Source: Halobacteriovorax sp. GB3
GTDB lineage: Bacteria > Bdellovibrionota > Bacteriovoracia > Bacteriovoracales > Bacteriovoracaceae
Length of the DNA stretch: 64,000 nt
Reading direction: 5' to 3'
Assembly (NCBI RefSeq): GCF_028649655.1
Contig: NZ_JAQSLN010000003.1
Location: 248,001 to 312,000, forward strand
Numbering within the stretch: the stretch's first letter is position 1; each line of letters starts with the position of its first letter. Below are positions 43,647 through 51,830 of this stretch, piece by piece. The notes under the pieces are model-generated. The model did no database searches. It was not told the DNA's origin and saw only the letters and a list, made by a program, of their open reading frames with translations. The translations under genes and the position numbers were made by a program.

Positions 43647-44684
43647 TTAGAAGATTTGTTTTAATGTTCTAATCATTTTCATTAAAGCATCCGGTTGGAC
43701 ACCTCTTTTATTAGCATAATTTGGGCCAGTATAACCCCACCAATCAAAACAACCCATAGGATTAAGAGGAACCATATAAGATCGGCTCGCCGATGGATAG
43801 AGAATGATAATATCGTTGCTCTCTGCCCATTGATTGTAACCAGAATCCCAAATAAAAGCATCACCTACAGTCTGAGGTGTTTGATCACAGCCATGAAGGG
43901 CCATATGAAGATCACATGTTGCGCCTTTTAGACAATTAGAAGGTATATAGATGTGACCATAACTTCCGAGCCCACTAGCAAAGCTAATAAAGGGAAGTTG
44001 AGAGAAAGTAAAAAGATTTGACCTTTTGGCCAGTGTCTTTGCTTTTAACTTTCGATCAACCATCGTCTCAAGAATTTCTCTAGAAAGATCCCGATTACAA
44101 TTTAAAAGCCAAGGTCTATTATCAAGTCCTGTTGCATCACAAGCAGATCCCTGACTCTCTGTGACCATTCCATGACCAGCAGGAAATGAAAAATCGCTAA
44201 TAACGTTAGTTACAGGATAGAGATCAAAAAAATCTTTTAAAAGAAGCATCCCCTTTTCATGAACAATAACATCGTTAGTTCCAGAAAATAAAAAGACGTG
44301 GTCATCTTTTAAGTATTCAAGAGGATCTATAAGACCGTCTCTTTCGTATTCATTAATTTTTTCGAGGGCCTCATTAAAATCTTTTTCAATCAGATCACCG
44401 GCCATGCAACCGTAGATTCCATGAACCATACTTCCATTGGCGCAGCGATAAAAACCTCCTGCAACGATAGCGGCTCCAGAAATTTCTTTTGAATAAGCAA
44501 CCTGTAATTGATGGGCCATATAAGCGCCGGCCGAAAGACCAGAGACAGTAACACGAGAGATCTTTCCCTTAAAAGATTCAAGGTCGATTTCTTTTTCTAA
44601 GGCCACACTCGTATTCAAAACAAGGGGTGATAAAACAAGAAAAACTAGGAATCTGCGTAATTTAATTGCTATAGAATCAGTCAT
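43647..44684 (-). CDS. Poly(3-hydroxybutyrate) depolymerase family esterase
   Basis: 345 residues with a signal peptide (hydrophobic about 11-28). The lipase box VSGLSAGAYMAHQL puts nucleophile S51 near the mature N-terminus, followed by the YRCANGS region; the probable acid is in FLFSGTNDVIV and a His in FPAGHGMV. The C-terminal half (ALHGCDQTPQTVGDAFIWDSG, NPMGCFDWWGYTG) is characteristic of this depolymerase group. Exported, so it would degrade polyester outside the cytosol, for a predator the granules of lysed prey. Start ATG 44684 is uncertain; a TTG at 44699 is in frame and the AAAGGG is close. Last gene of a six-gene minus-strand operon. Confidence 0.87.
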   Translation of the reverse strand: MTDSIAIKLRRFLVFLVLSPLVLNTSVALEKEIDLESFKGKISRVTVSGLSAGAYMAHQLQVAYSKEISGAAIVAGGFYRCANGSMVHGIYGCMAGDLIEKDFNEALEKINEYERDGLIDPLEYLKDDHVFLFSGTNDVIVHEKGMLLLKDFFDLYPVTNVISDFSFPAGHGMVTESQGSACDATGLDNRPWLLNCNRDLSREILETMVDRKLKAKTLAKRSNLFTFSQLPFISFASGLGSYGHIYIPSNCLKGATCDLHMALHGCDQTPQTVGDAFIWDSGYNQWAESNDIIILYPSASRSYMVPLNPMGCFDWWGYTGPNYANKRGVQPDALMKMIRTLKQIF

Positions 44685-44692
44685 AAACCCTT

Positions 44693-46159
44693 TTAGCAAA
44701 ACTCTCTACCTTTGGCCCGCTCTTTTAAACTAACACGGTCGATCTTGCCGTTGGCAAGTAATGGAAATTCCGAGAGTTTTTCAATTGTATGAGGATGTTT
44801 GTAACGAGAGAGTTTATCGCCTAAAAACTTACGAAGTTCATCGATTGAAAGATCTCTCTTAGATTTTAAATAGGCATGTCCGACCTCTCCCCACTTGTCA
44901 CTGGCCTTTGAAACGACAACGGCATCAAGAATACTTGGGTGTGAGAGAAGTTGTTTTTCAACTTCTGCAGGATAGACATTTTCTCCTCCAGAGATATACA
45001 TATCTTTGATTCGACCAACGACATAGAAAAAGCCATCTTCATCAAATTTAACGAGATCCCCCGTCTTAAAGTAACCAAGATAGAGGCTTTCGTGCCACTT
45101 TCTAGAGTCGCGGTAATAGCCTAAACAGAGATGATCTCCTTTAATCAATAATTCGCCTATCACGTGTGGTTCGGTTACGATCTTCTCATCTTTCATGACA
45201 ATCACTTTAGAGTGCTTCATCGCTTGGCCAATTGAACCAAGTTTTGAAACTGAAAACTCTTCAGAAAGTTCAAAGCAATTAGGGCCAACTTCAGTAAGGC
45301 CAAAACCTTGTTTAAAACCAAGATTTTTTTCCTGATACTTTTTAATCATCTCAATAGGTGCTGCGGCACCTCCAGAGAGGAAGAATCGTATTGAACTAAA
45401 ATCGGCCGTCTTAAAAGCAGCAGACTCTTGTAGCATTTGAAACATTGTCGGCACACCAAAATACACTGACAATCTCTTTTGTGTGATTGTTTCGATGACA
45501 TTTGAAATATCAAATTTTGGCGCAATATAACAAGTTCCCCCAACAAAAAGTAAGGGCAAAAGTAAAACATTATATCCACCTGTATGAAAAAATGGTGTTT
45601 CAACTAGTGTCGAGTCATTGTGATCTAATTGCCAATTTCTACATGTTTCAATTTGATTGGTTTTTAGCATGCGCCCATGAAAGAGAACACCCTTGGGGCG
45701 ACCTGTTGAGCCAGAAGTAAAGAGCATGAGAATAGGATCTTCATCTAAGGCATATTTTTTTATCAATAATCCCTTTAATTCGAGATCGATATCACTTAGT
45801 AAAACTTTTTTCGTATGAACAATGAGATTCGTTTTTTCTCTACTGATAAAAATCTTGCAATCAATTCTATCTAAAGTGTCTTGCAACTCCCCTTGCGAGA
45901 GACGAAAATTCAAAGGAACAAAGAGAGCGCGAATTTTAGCACAGGCCAAGAGTATAAGAACGTGTTCAAGACAATTTGTTGCCAAAAAAGCAACTCGATC
46001 ACCGTCGCTTACATTTTGTGATTGTAAATAGAGGGCCCACTTATCGACGATCGCATTTAATTGCTCATATGTATAAGAACGATTTGACTCTTGCTCGATT
46101 ATGGCCTCTTTTTTGGCGTAGGTCTTTGCATTCTCTTCCAAGAAATGTATCCAATTCAT
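44693..46159 (-). CDS. Acyl-CoA synthetase (AMP-forming)
   Basis: 488-residue adenylate-forming ligase: P-loop LMLFTSGSTGRPKGVLF (about 156-172), A5-type GFGLTEVGPN, A7 KTGDLVKFDEDGFFYVVGR, A8 KDMYISGGENVYPAEVE and catalytic Lys in LANGKIDR near the end, so both half-domains are present. Length matches short/medium-chain or MenE-like ligases. It lies between an alpha/beta hydrolase and the PHB depolymerase gene, suggesting activation of a 3-hydroxy, beta-keto or fatty acid to CoA. OSB-CoA ligase (MenE), missing from the men cluster, is an alternative I consider less likely from context. Confidence 0.87.
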   Translation of the reverse strand: MNWIHFLEENAKTYAKKEAIIEQESNRSYTYEQLNAIVDKWALYLQSQNVSDGDRVAFLATNCLEHVLILLACAKIRALFVPLNFRLSQGELQDTLDRIDCKIFISREKTNLIVHTKKVLLSDIDLELKGLLIKKYALDEDPILMLFTSGSTGRPKGVLFHGRMLKTNQIETCRNWQLDHNDSTLVETPFFHTGGYNVLLLPLLFVGGTCYIAPKFDISNVIETITQKRLSVYFGVPTMFQMLQESAAFKTADFSSIRFFLSGGAAAPIEMIKKYQEKNLGFKQGFGLTEVGPNCFELSEEFSVSKLGSIGQAMKHSKVIVMKDEKIVTEPHVIGELLIKGDHLCLGYYRDSRKWHESLYLGYFKTGDLVKFDEDGFFYVVGRIKDMYISGGENVYPAEVEKQLLSHPSILDAVVVSKASDKWGEVGHAYLKSKRDLSIDELRKFLGDKLSRYKHPHTIEKLSEFPLLANGKIDRVSLKERAKGREFC

Positions 46160-46171
46160 AGAATCCTCGTT

Positions 46172-46954
46172 TTATTGTTCGTTTAAAAAATTTAAAATGC
46201 GACGAGCGCTGCGATGGGGATATTCAATTGGAGCCGCATGACCACCATCAATAATCTCAAATTGACTTTCAAGACCTTTTTCAAGGCGCTTTAAGTGCAT
46301 TTTTTCACATAGAAAAGGAGGCGTTAAAAGATCTTCTTTTCCTACGAGAAAAAGAACTCGGCAGCCAATGAGACAAGTATTGATATCCCCTTCTAGTGCT
46401 CCTTTAATAAGTGCACTTACAACATAACTCTCACGCTTTTCGGCCCTCTTGCGATAATAATCGACAAGCTCTGGCTTCTTGGCAACGAGACTCTCACCCC
46501 AAACCCAAGGAGTCGCAATGTCAAAGCGAAGAAGATCCCCACCAACTTCATGGGCCTTTAGCCAACTACCCAATTTCAATTTCAAAAGAGGGCTCGCCAC
46601 ATCAAAACCATCAGCACAAATAACAGCACGTGCGCGAGAGGGAGATTGACAAGCAAATTCCATCGCCACGCGCGCACCATTACTTAAACCAAAAAAACAA
46701 CACTCCTTGATTTTGAGGAAATCAAGAAGAAGAGAAAGATCGCTGACGTGATCTTCAAGGGTATAAATTTCAAGCTTTGGGCAAGGACTCTCTCCCTGCC
46801 CGCGACAGTCATAGCGAAGAAGATTGAATTTCTCACTAAGAATAGGGACCATTTCCTGAAATGAATTTAAATCAGCAAAAAGTCCATTTATCAAAACGAG
46901 CCAAGGAGCATCGTCGTGACAGCGATCAATTTGGTAATTAAGCTCTAACCTAAT
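46172..46954 (-). CDS. Alpha/beta hydrolase with probable ATT start codon
   Basis: Hydrolase with nucleophile Ser in FFGLSNGARVA, acid in VGKEDLLT and His in DGGHAAPIEYP. The first usual start (TTG 46894) would remove the opening beta strand and begin right at the INGLF oxyanion region. Upstream the frame stays open and reads like a normal N-terminus (RLELNYQIDRC, then WLVLINGLF), but contains no ATG, GTG or TTG. ATT at 46954-46952 has a perfect GGAGG six bases upstream, so I place the start there (260 residues, 10-base overlap with the reductase gene). The GGAGG also encodes conserved Gly codons of that gene, so chance is possible. Substrate unknown. Confidence 0.75.
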   Translation of the reverse strand: MRLELNYQIDRCHDDAPWLVLINGLFADLNSFQEMVPILSEKFNLLRYDCRGQGESPCPKLEIYTLEDHVSDLSLLLDFLKIKECCFFGLSNGARVAMEFACQSPSRARAVICADGFDVASPLLKLKLGSWLKAHEVGGDLLRFDIATPWVWGESLVAKKPELVDYYRKRAEKRESYVVSALIKGALEGDINTCLIGCRVLFLVGKEDLLTPPFLCEKMHLKRLEKGLESQFEIIDGGHAAPIEYPHRSARRILNFLNEQ

Positions 46955-47676
46955 ACCAGACCTCCATCAACATTTAGGCAAGTCCCTGTAATAAATCTTG
47001 CATCATCACTTGCAAGAAATGCATAGGCCGCACCAATTTCTTCAGGTTCACCAATTCTTTTTAAAGGAGCTTTTCCCTCCATCATTTCAATAACCTTCTC
47101 AGGCATTTTTCTAACCATATCAGTTCCAATGAAACCAGGAGCAACAGCGTTAACACGAATAGCGTATTTCCCAAGTTCTTTGGCCATGGTTTTCGTCATC
47201 CCAATGACTGCAGCTTTTGTCGCAACATAATTAGACTGACCAAAGTTTCCATAATGGGCAACAACTGAAGCAGCATTTAAAACAACACCTGGTTTAGCAT
47301 TATCTTTCATAATTTTTGTGGCAATTTGTGAGAGCTTCCATACGGCCTTTAAGTTAACATCGATAACAGAATCAAATTGTTCATCTGTCATTTTGTGAAG
47401 AGTCGCATCCCTTGTGATTCCAGCGTTATTGATTAGAACATCAACACCTTGATTCATTTGCGCTTCAATTTTTTTAATATCTTCAGAATTTGTTACATTG
47501 GCCTGAATGTAAGTCATTCTTTCAGGAAATTCACTTTCAAGCTCACTTTCTTTAAGAGAAGGCATATCAATGAGAACAAGCTCACTTCCTTCACTATAAA
47601 ATCGTCGAGCAGTCGCTCTACCAATTCCAGATGCCGCACCTGTAATAAAAACTCTTTTTGTATTTAAACCATTCAT
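46945..47676 (-). CDS. FabG/PhaB-like short-chain dehydrogenase/reductase
   Basis: Classical SDR of 243 residues: cofactor motif TGAASGIGRA (12-21), NNAG in VLINNAGITRD, catalytic Ser in NAASVVAHYG and YxxxK in NYVATKAA, with the C-terminal TGTCLNVDGGLVLG. The acidic residue after strand 2 (LVLIDMPS) suggests that NADH rather than NADPH may be used. FabG-type enzymes reduce beta-ketoacyl thioesters; in this operon (KAS III-like enzyme, acyl-CoA ligase, PHB depolymerase) it may interconvert acetoacetyl-CoA and 3-hydroxybutyryl-CoA or a longer homologue. AAGGAG site before the ATG. Confidence 0.88.
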   Translation of the reverse strand: MNGLNTKRVFITGAASGIGRATARRFYSEGSELVLIDMPSLKESELESEFPERMTYIQANVTNSEDIKKIEAQMNQGVDVLINNAGITRDATLHKMTDEQFDSVIDVNLKAVWKLSQIATKIMKDNAKPGVVLNAASVVAHYGNFGQSNYVATKAAVIGMTKTMAKELGKYAIRVNAVAPGFIGTDMVRKMPEKVIEMMEGKAPLKRIGEPEEIGAAYAFLASDDARFITGTCLNVDGGLVLG

Positions 47677-47688
47677 ATAATCTCCTTC

Positions 47689-48732
47689 TTAATTAAACTT
47701 TAAATCTTTTAAATCTTCTTCTTGAAAAATAGCTTCATCATATCGAAGAGAAACAGCTGACCACGTATAACCAATACCAGCACTTGCTAAAACAATGTGA
47801 TCACCTTTTTTTAGGAGTCCATTTTTCTCAGCAAGTCCAATTGATAGGACCTGATCTGGAGCTCCAAAGTGACCGTAGTGATCCATATAAATACTTTGTG
47901 GGCCTTTCAACTCTAGAGCATCGACAATGGCATCGTGTGCTGATTTTTTCATATGTAAAAGTGCGAGATAATCAATTGGTCGATCGGCCATCGAAGAGCT
48001 CGCAGCATCTTTAATAACATGAAGAAAGTTTTCAATTGAACGATCAGCAAGTCGCTCTCTCATACCAACGATATCAGGACAAGTGAGATAGAATTCATCG
48101 GCCGATGGTTTTTCTCTTAGAGGTTTTTTTGTTCCACCCGCAGGGATGATCACATCTAGACTAAAGTCACCATCAGTTCTCATCGAAGTTTCTAAAACAG
48201 GATTTGACTCTCCTCTTTCTAAAAGAACAGCTGAACCACCATCAGAGAGATTATAGAGAAAACGACTTGTTTCATCTTTGTAATTCACAAGATCACCCGT
48301 TTTATGACCTCCACAAAGAAGAACGCGATTAATTTTTGAATCCGTTTGCATGAGGGATTTAGCAAGCTTCAATCCAAGAACATTTGAAGAACAACGTGCG
48401 GCACAGTCAAAGGCCCACGCATTCTTAAGTCCAAGTTCACGTTGGACAAAAATACCAGCAGACCACACAGGATAGTCTTTATATTCTGAACCAGTCCAAA
48501 TCACCAAATCAACGCTTAGCGGATCAATACCTCTTAGAACTTTTTTCGCTGCTTGTATTGCCATGAATGATGGATCAATCTCACGAGGAGCTCGACACTT
48601 TCTTGTAATTCCCATTTTCTCACGGACAACGAATTCAGGAATTCCCGATTGTTCAGAAATATAGTGAGAGTCTTCAAACTCTTCGGGTAACCATACAGCG
48701 GCCCTTTTTAGTGACATAGAAAAGTCATTCAT
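47689..48732 (-). CDS. KAS III-like ketoacyl synthase with altered catalytic triad
   Basis: Thiolase-fold condensing enzyme, 347 residues, similar to FabH. The probable nucleophile is C114 in FDCAARCSSNVLG and the first base H260 in LALLHMKKSAHD. Where FabH has the catalytic Asn (HGNTSAAS), this protein has H288 in YGHFGAPDQVLS. It retains the glycine-rich C-terminal IVLASAGIGYTWSAV. It may condense acyl-CoAs or act as an acyl transferase or thioester hydrolase; the change makes housekeeping FabH activity doubtful. It overlaps the upstream hydrolase gene by four bases and is followed 12 bases later by the FabG-like reductase gene. Confidence 0.83.
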   Translation of the reverse strand: MNDFSMSLKRAAVWLPEEFEDSHYISEQSGIPEFVVREKMGITRKCRAPREIDPSFMAIQAAKKVLRGIDPLSVDLVIWTGSEYKDYPVWSAGIFVQRELGLKNAWAFDCAARCSSNVLGLKLAKSLMQTDSKINRVLLCGGHKTGDLVNYKDETSRFLYNLSDGGSAVLLERGESNPVLETSMRTDGDFSLDVIIPAGGTKKPLREKPSADEFYLTCPDIVGMRERLADRSIENFLHVIKDAASSSMADRPIDYLALLHMKKSAHDAIVDALELKGPQSIYMDHYGHFGAPDQVLSIGLAEKNGLLKKGDHIVLASAGIGYTWSAVSLRYDEAIFQEEDLKDLKFN

Positions 48733-49523
48733 CTGTTATTCTCCTGTATAAAAGAGAGAAAGGCCTTAGCGCTTTGTGCTGATCTTTCTAAAAAGAAATG
48801 ATGATCGGCCTTTTCAATATATTTTAATTGTGATGTTTTAATTTTTTTATGAAAGACCTCACTGGCCTTTGGGCAGACGAATCGATCCTCTCGTCCAGTC
48901 ATAATGAGGGTTGGACTTTTGATTGTTTCAAGAGGAAGAACTTCATCAAGAAAAATATCCACGGCCTTTTGTTGCTTCACAACTTCTTCGACATCTTGAA
49001 CATTTGAAACTCTAAGATTTACAATGTGATCAAAGATTTCACTACCCAAAAGTTCTGGATGAATTGTCATTGAACAAATCATTCTCTCGCGCACATCATC
49101 AGCAAACTCTCTTCCCTTTCGCACAGATTCTTCCGTCAGCTTTTGAATACTTGGAAAGTCCTCTCCCCCACTTAGGGTACATGCAAGAGTTAAGCTTAGA
49201 ACACACTCACTATGATTGAGCGCTATTTTTTGAGCAATAAAGCCGCCCATACTAATGCCAAAAACATGAAACTTTTCAAACCCAAGCTCTTTCATAAGGG
49301 CCACTGATTCATTGGCCATATCATCAATACGATGACCTTTTGGAATTTGTTCAGAGTTCCCCATGCCACGATTATTAAGAAGGACTAGCTCTACATTTTC
49401 TGCGAGGAGATTTTTTAAAAGATCAAAATTCCAATTTGAACAACCAAAACCAGAAAGACAAAGGACTGGATCACCTTTACCAATACGTTCAAATTCTAAT
49501 CCATTTATTATTGTCATGTTCAT
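48729..49523 (-). CDS. Alpha/beta hydrolase
   Basis: 264 residues: LCLSGFGCSNWNFD (oxyanion region), VLLNNRGMGNSE, nucleophile Ser in HVFGISMGGFIAQ, acid in IMTGREDRFV and His in EKADHHFFLE, all in canonical order, so the enzyme should be active. First gene of the minus-strand lipid-type operon, divergent from a TetR regulator. A TTGACA (minus strand, 49572-49567) lies upstream but its -10 is poor. No signal peptide: cytoplasmic. Substrate probably an acyl ester or thioester, from context only. Confidence 0.88.
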   Translation of the reverse strand: MNMTIINGLEFERIGKGDPVLCLSGFGCSNWNFDLLKNLLAENVELVLLNNRGMGNSEQIPKGHRIDDMANESVALMKELGFEKFHVFGISMGGFIAQKIALNHSECVLSLTLACTLSGGEDFPSIQKLTEESVRKGREFADDVRERMICSMTIHPELLGSEIFDHIVNLRVSNVQDVEEVVKQQKAVDIFLDEVLPLETIKSPTLIMTGREDRFVCPKASEVFHKKIKTSQLKYIEKADHHFFLERSAQSAKAFLSFIQENNR

Positions 49524-49599
49524 TTCCCCAAATTCCCGAGGAGAAATTCTCTTATTTGAGAAGAAGTGTCAACTTTTTTATACGTGCGTACCATTTTTC

Positions 49600-49639
49600 T
49601 TGACCTAGCGTTAAGTTTTAAGCATAGTGCTGTGCACAG
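49600..49639 (+). promoter_or_regulatory. tetR promoter with palindromic candidate operator
   Basis: TTGACC (49600-49605), a 17-base spacer and CATAGT (49623-49628) form a sigma-70-type promoter for the TetR gene. The perfect palindrome CTGTGCACAG (49630-49639) covers the expected transcription start, a natural place for autorepression. Confidence 0.55.
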
Positions 49640-49651
49640 AGAGGAGTTATT

Positions 49652-50266
49652 GTGATTGAGTACTTAGGAAATGAAACGATCTTTGGAAAAGAGCCTAGTA
49701 AGGGTGAAAAGAAGAAGATGGAAATCATTCAAGCGGCCATTGAATGCTTTTCTAGCATTGGATTAGAAAATACCACTTATCAATCAATTGCCGAGAAAAT
49801 AGAAACGAGAAGAGCTCATGTGGCCTACCACTTTAAAGAGAAAGAGCTCATTTTTGAAAGCTCCGTTCGCTATATCCTATGGACTTATCAAAAAATTTCA
49901 CTAGGACATGTTAAGAAGGCAAAAAGTGGTAGAGAAATGCTTCACCTCTATGTTGAGGCCGTTTTCGAGTGGGCCAAGAGATACCCAGAACAAGTAAGCG
50001 TCATGCTTCTTCTTTATTACCAATGTACATTAAACGAGAAGCTTCTCACTCTTCACGATGAATTAAGATCTCTTGGCGAGCAGAGAATCTACTACATTCT
50101 TAGTGAAAAAGTAGAAAATTTTCCAAAAGAAAAGTGCTCTCTTTTTTCTAAACAAATTCAAAACCTAACATCAGCGGCCATTTTAGATAGCTTCACAACA
50201 AAGAGTAAGGGATTAGATCAGGCGAAAAAAGAAACATTGGAGATCATTGATCTCTTATTAAAATAA
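49652..50266 (+). CDS. TetR-family transcriptional regulator
   Basis: 204 residues: N-terminal helix-turn-helix (about 20-68) with IIQAAIECFSSIGLENTTYQSIAEKI and RRAHVAYHFKEKELIFES, the TetR DNA-binding signature; the rest is helical and holds the ligand pocket. GTG start with GAGGAG upstream. Divergent from the 43647-49523 operon, the usual arrangement of TetR repressors with their target. The ligand may be an acyl-CoA or fatty acid, as for TetR proteins of fatty-acid operons, but this is inference. Confidence 0.92.
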   Translation: MIEYLGNETIFGKEPSKGEKKKMEIIQAAIECFSSIGLENTTYQSIAEKIETRRAHVAYHFKEKELIFESSVRYILWTYQKISLGHVKKAKSGREMLHLYVEAVFEWAKRYPEQVSVMLLLYYQCTLNEKLLTLHDELRSLGEQRIYYILSEKVENFPKEKCSLFSKQIQNLTSAAILDSFTTKSKGLDQAKKETLEIIDLLLK

Positions 50267-50296
50267 AAAAGGCCCCGCTTTACGCGAGGCCTTCTG
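50267..50296. terminator. Terminator between convergent tetR and subtilase genes
   Basis: AAGGCCCCGC pairs with GCGAGGCCTT with one mismatch; the A tract on the left gives a T run on the minus strand, so it mainly serves the subtilase gene. Confidence 0.8.
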
Positions 50297-50299
50297 ATA

Positions 50300-51697
50300 T
50301 TAGAATTTAAACGGTGATGGCAGAGGTAAGATGGCCTCTTGAACAAATGGAAGATCCATCATGAGACCTTTATCTTCAAATGTTTGAACATCAGAGACAC
50401 TTGAAAGAGAGTCACTAATGGCCGAATCAACAGATTGAGTTCTCGATAATTCGGCAGCGTAGACAGCACGCCCTTCATTAACAACACCAGAAGTTTTAAC
50501 CTTTCCACCAAGCCAAGATTTAAGGTCAACTGTTCCCATAATGATCTCTTTAATCTGTTTTGGAGTTAGTGAGTTATTTTCTTCTTTAATTTTAGCAGCA
50601 ACATTGGCCACATAGGGAGCTGCCTGAGAAGTACCAGAGATTCTGATATGCTCATCTCCAGGTGCAGCAGAAAGAATGTTTACACCAGGAGCGGCCACAT
50701 CAACTTCAACTTCACCATAATTAGAAAATGGGGCAAGCTTATTAAACCCAATTGTCGCAGCAACTGAAATCTCGTTGTCTGCTTGAATATTTGTTGGGCT
50801 CGTTGGAAAACGGTCATTATCCATACCGTCGTTACCAGCAGCAAAAACAAAGAGTGTATTTGGTGCTTTTGCAACCATGTCACTTCCCTTATCAATGAGT
50901 GTCTTTAAAAAGTATTGAACATACTCATCAAGTTGCTCTTGTGTTGGCTTAACTTTAATTTGTAAAAGAAGCATTTCAACGAGCGTCTTAGCTTGCTTAT
51001 AACCTGTTCCAAATGAACCGTTTGCAACATCGGCCTTATGTCCATCAACATAGTAAGCGATCTCATTCATTTGAGTCATTTGAGCTGTAGCAAGTTGCTT
51101 AAGACCAAATTTAACAAGCTTTGATCCAAGACCCTTTTCATCTCTTGCATTTTCTTTTCTAAGCTCGTCTAACTGGGCCATGAGCGCCTTTTGCCCTGGA
51201 AGCTTAACTTCAGTAGGTATGAGCTTTACGGCGAACATTTTTGAGTCTTGTAGATTCTTTACAGCAATTCCTGCAACGTGAGTTCCGTGCATGAAATTAC
51301 CATAGATACCAAGAGTCTTTATGAACTCACGATCTTCAACCTTTGAGCGCAACCATGCAAGTTCTTCAGAGTTAACTGTTCCAAGCATCATTTTAGCTTG
51401 AACAGCAAAGAACTTTTTAATCTCATCATTTAATGTTCCAAGGTAACTATAGTCGATGACTTCGTTGTTGCTCTCAGCAAAGTTCCAACCGTAAATATCA
51501 TCTTGGTAACCGTTTCGATCTTCGTCACGGTTGTTATTCGTATTATCAACTGGGTTCATCCAAACATACTCAGAAAAGTCTGTATGCTTCATATCTGTAC
51601 CAGAATCAATAATAGCAATTGTTGCGGCCTGTGCGTTAAGGCCATAGATTGCACCAGCAATCAAAAGAGCACTTTTTAAGTTATTCATGAAATCCAA
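50300..51697 (-). CDS. Subtilisin-family serine protease without propeptide
   Basis: S8 protease with catalytic D31 (AIIDSGTD), H137 (MHGTHVAG), oxyanion N289 (FAAGND) and S357 (SGTSQAAP). AAGGAGG lies five bases before a TTG at 51697 but 14 before the next ATG, so the TTG is preferred: 465 residues. The signal peptide (about 5-24, ending NAQA) is followed at once by the first catalytic strand, leaving no room for the usual I9 inhibitor propeptide. A Lys/Gln/Asn-rich insertion of about 70 residues (160-230) interrupts the core, and a C-terminal extension of about 65 follows it. Calcium-site-like DRNGYQDD at 60-67. Exported. Confidence 0.88.
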   Translation of the reverse strand: MDFMNNLKSALLIAGAIYGLNAQAATIAIIDSGTDMKHTDFSEYVWMNPVDNTNNNRDEDRNGYQDDIYGWNFAESNNEVIDYSYLGTLNDEIKKFFAVQAKMMLGTVNSEELAWLRSKVEDREFIKTLGIYGNFMHGTHVAGIAVKNLQDSKMFAVKLIPTEVKLPGQKALMAQLDELRKENARDEKGLGSKLVKFGLKQLATAQMTQMNEIAYYVDGHKADVANGSFGTGYKQAKTLVEMLLLQIKVKPTQEQLDEYVQYFLKTLIDKGSDMVAKAPNTLFVFAAGNDGMDNDRFPTSPTNIQADNEISVAATIGFNKLAPFSNYGEVEVDVAAPGVNILSAAPGDEHIRISGTSQAAPYVANVAAKIKEENNSLTPKQIKEIIMGTVDLKSWLGGKVKTSGVVNEGRAVYAAELSRTQSVDSAISDSLSSVSDVQTFEDKGLMMDLPFVQEAILPLPSPFKF

Positions 51698-51830
51698 GCG
51701 TGCCTCCTTGCTTAATTTCGCGTATGATAGTTGTTGTTTAACCAAGACTCCAATTATGTCAAAGTCAAAAAGACTCTGTAAACAACTATCTTCTAACATC
51801 GCCTCAAGGGTAACTAAAGAAGGAAGCACC

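Noticed and set aside
44693-46159. Naming the acyl-CoA ligase MenE
   Set aside because: It lies in a TetR-controlled lipid-type operon far from the men cluster, and no OSB-specific feature can be recognised by eye.
44693-48732. Naming the operon an OleABCD olefin cluster
   Set aside because: The reductase is a short FabG-like SDR instead of the longer OleD type, the ligase is shorter than OleC, and the KAS III-like protein lacks the Asn of OleA. Only the enzyme classes match.
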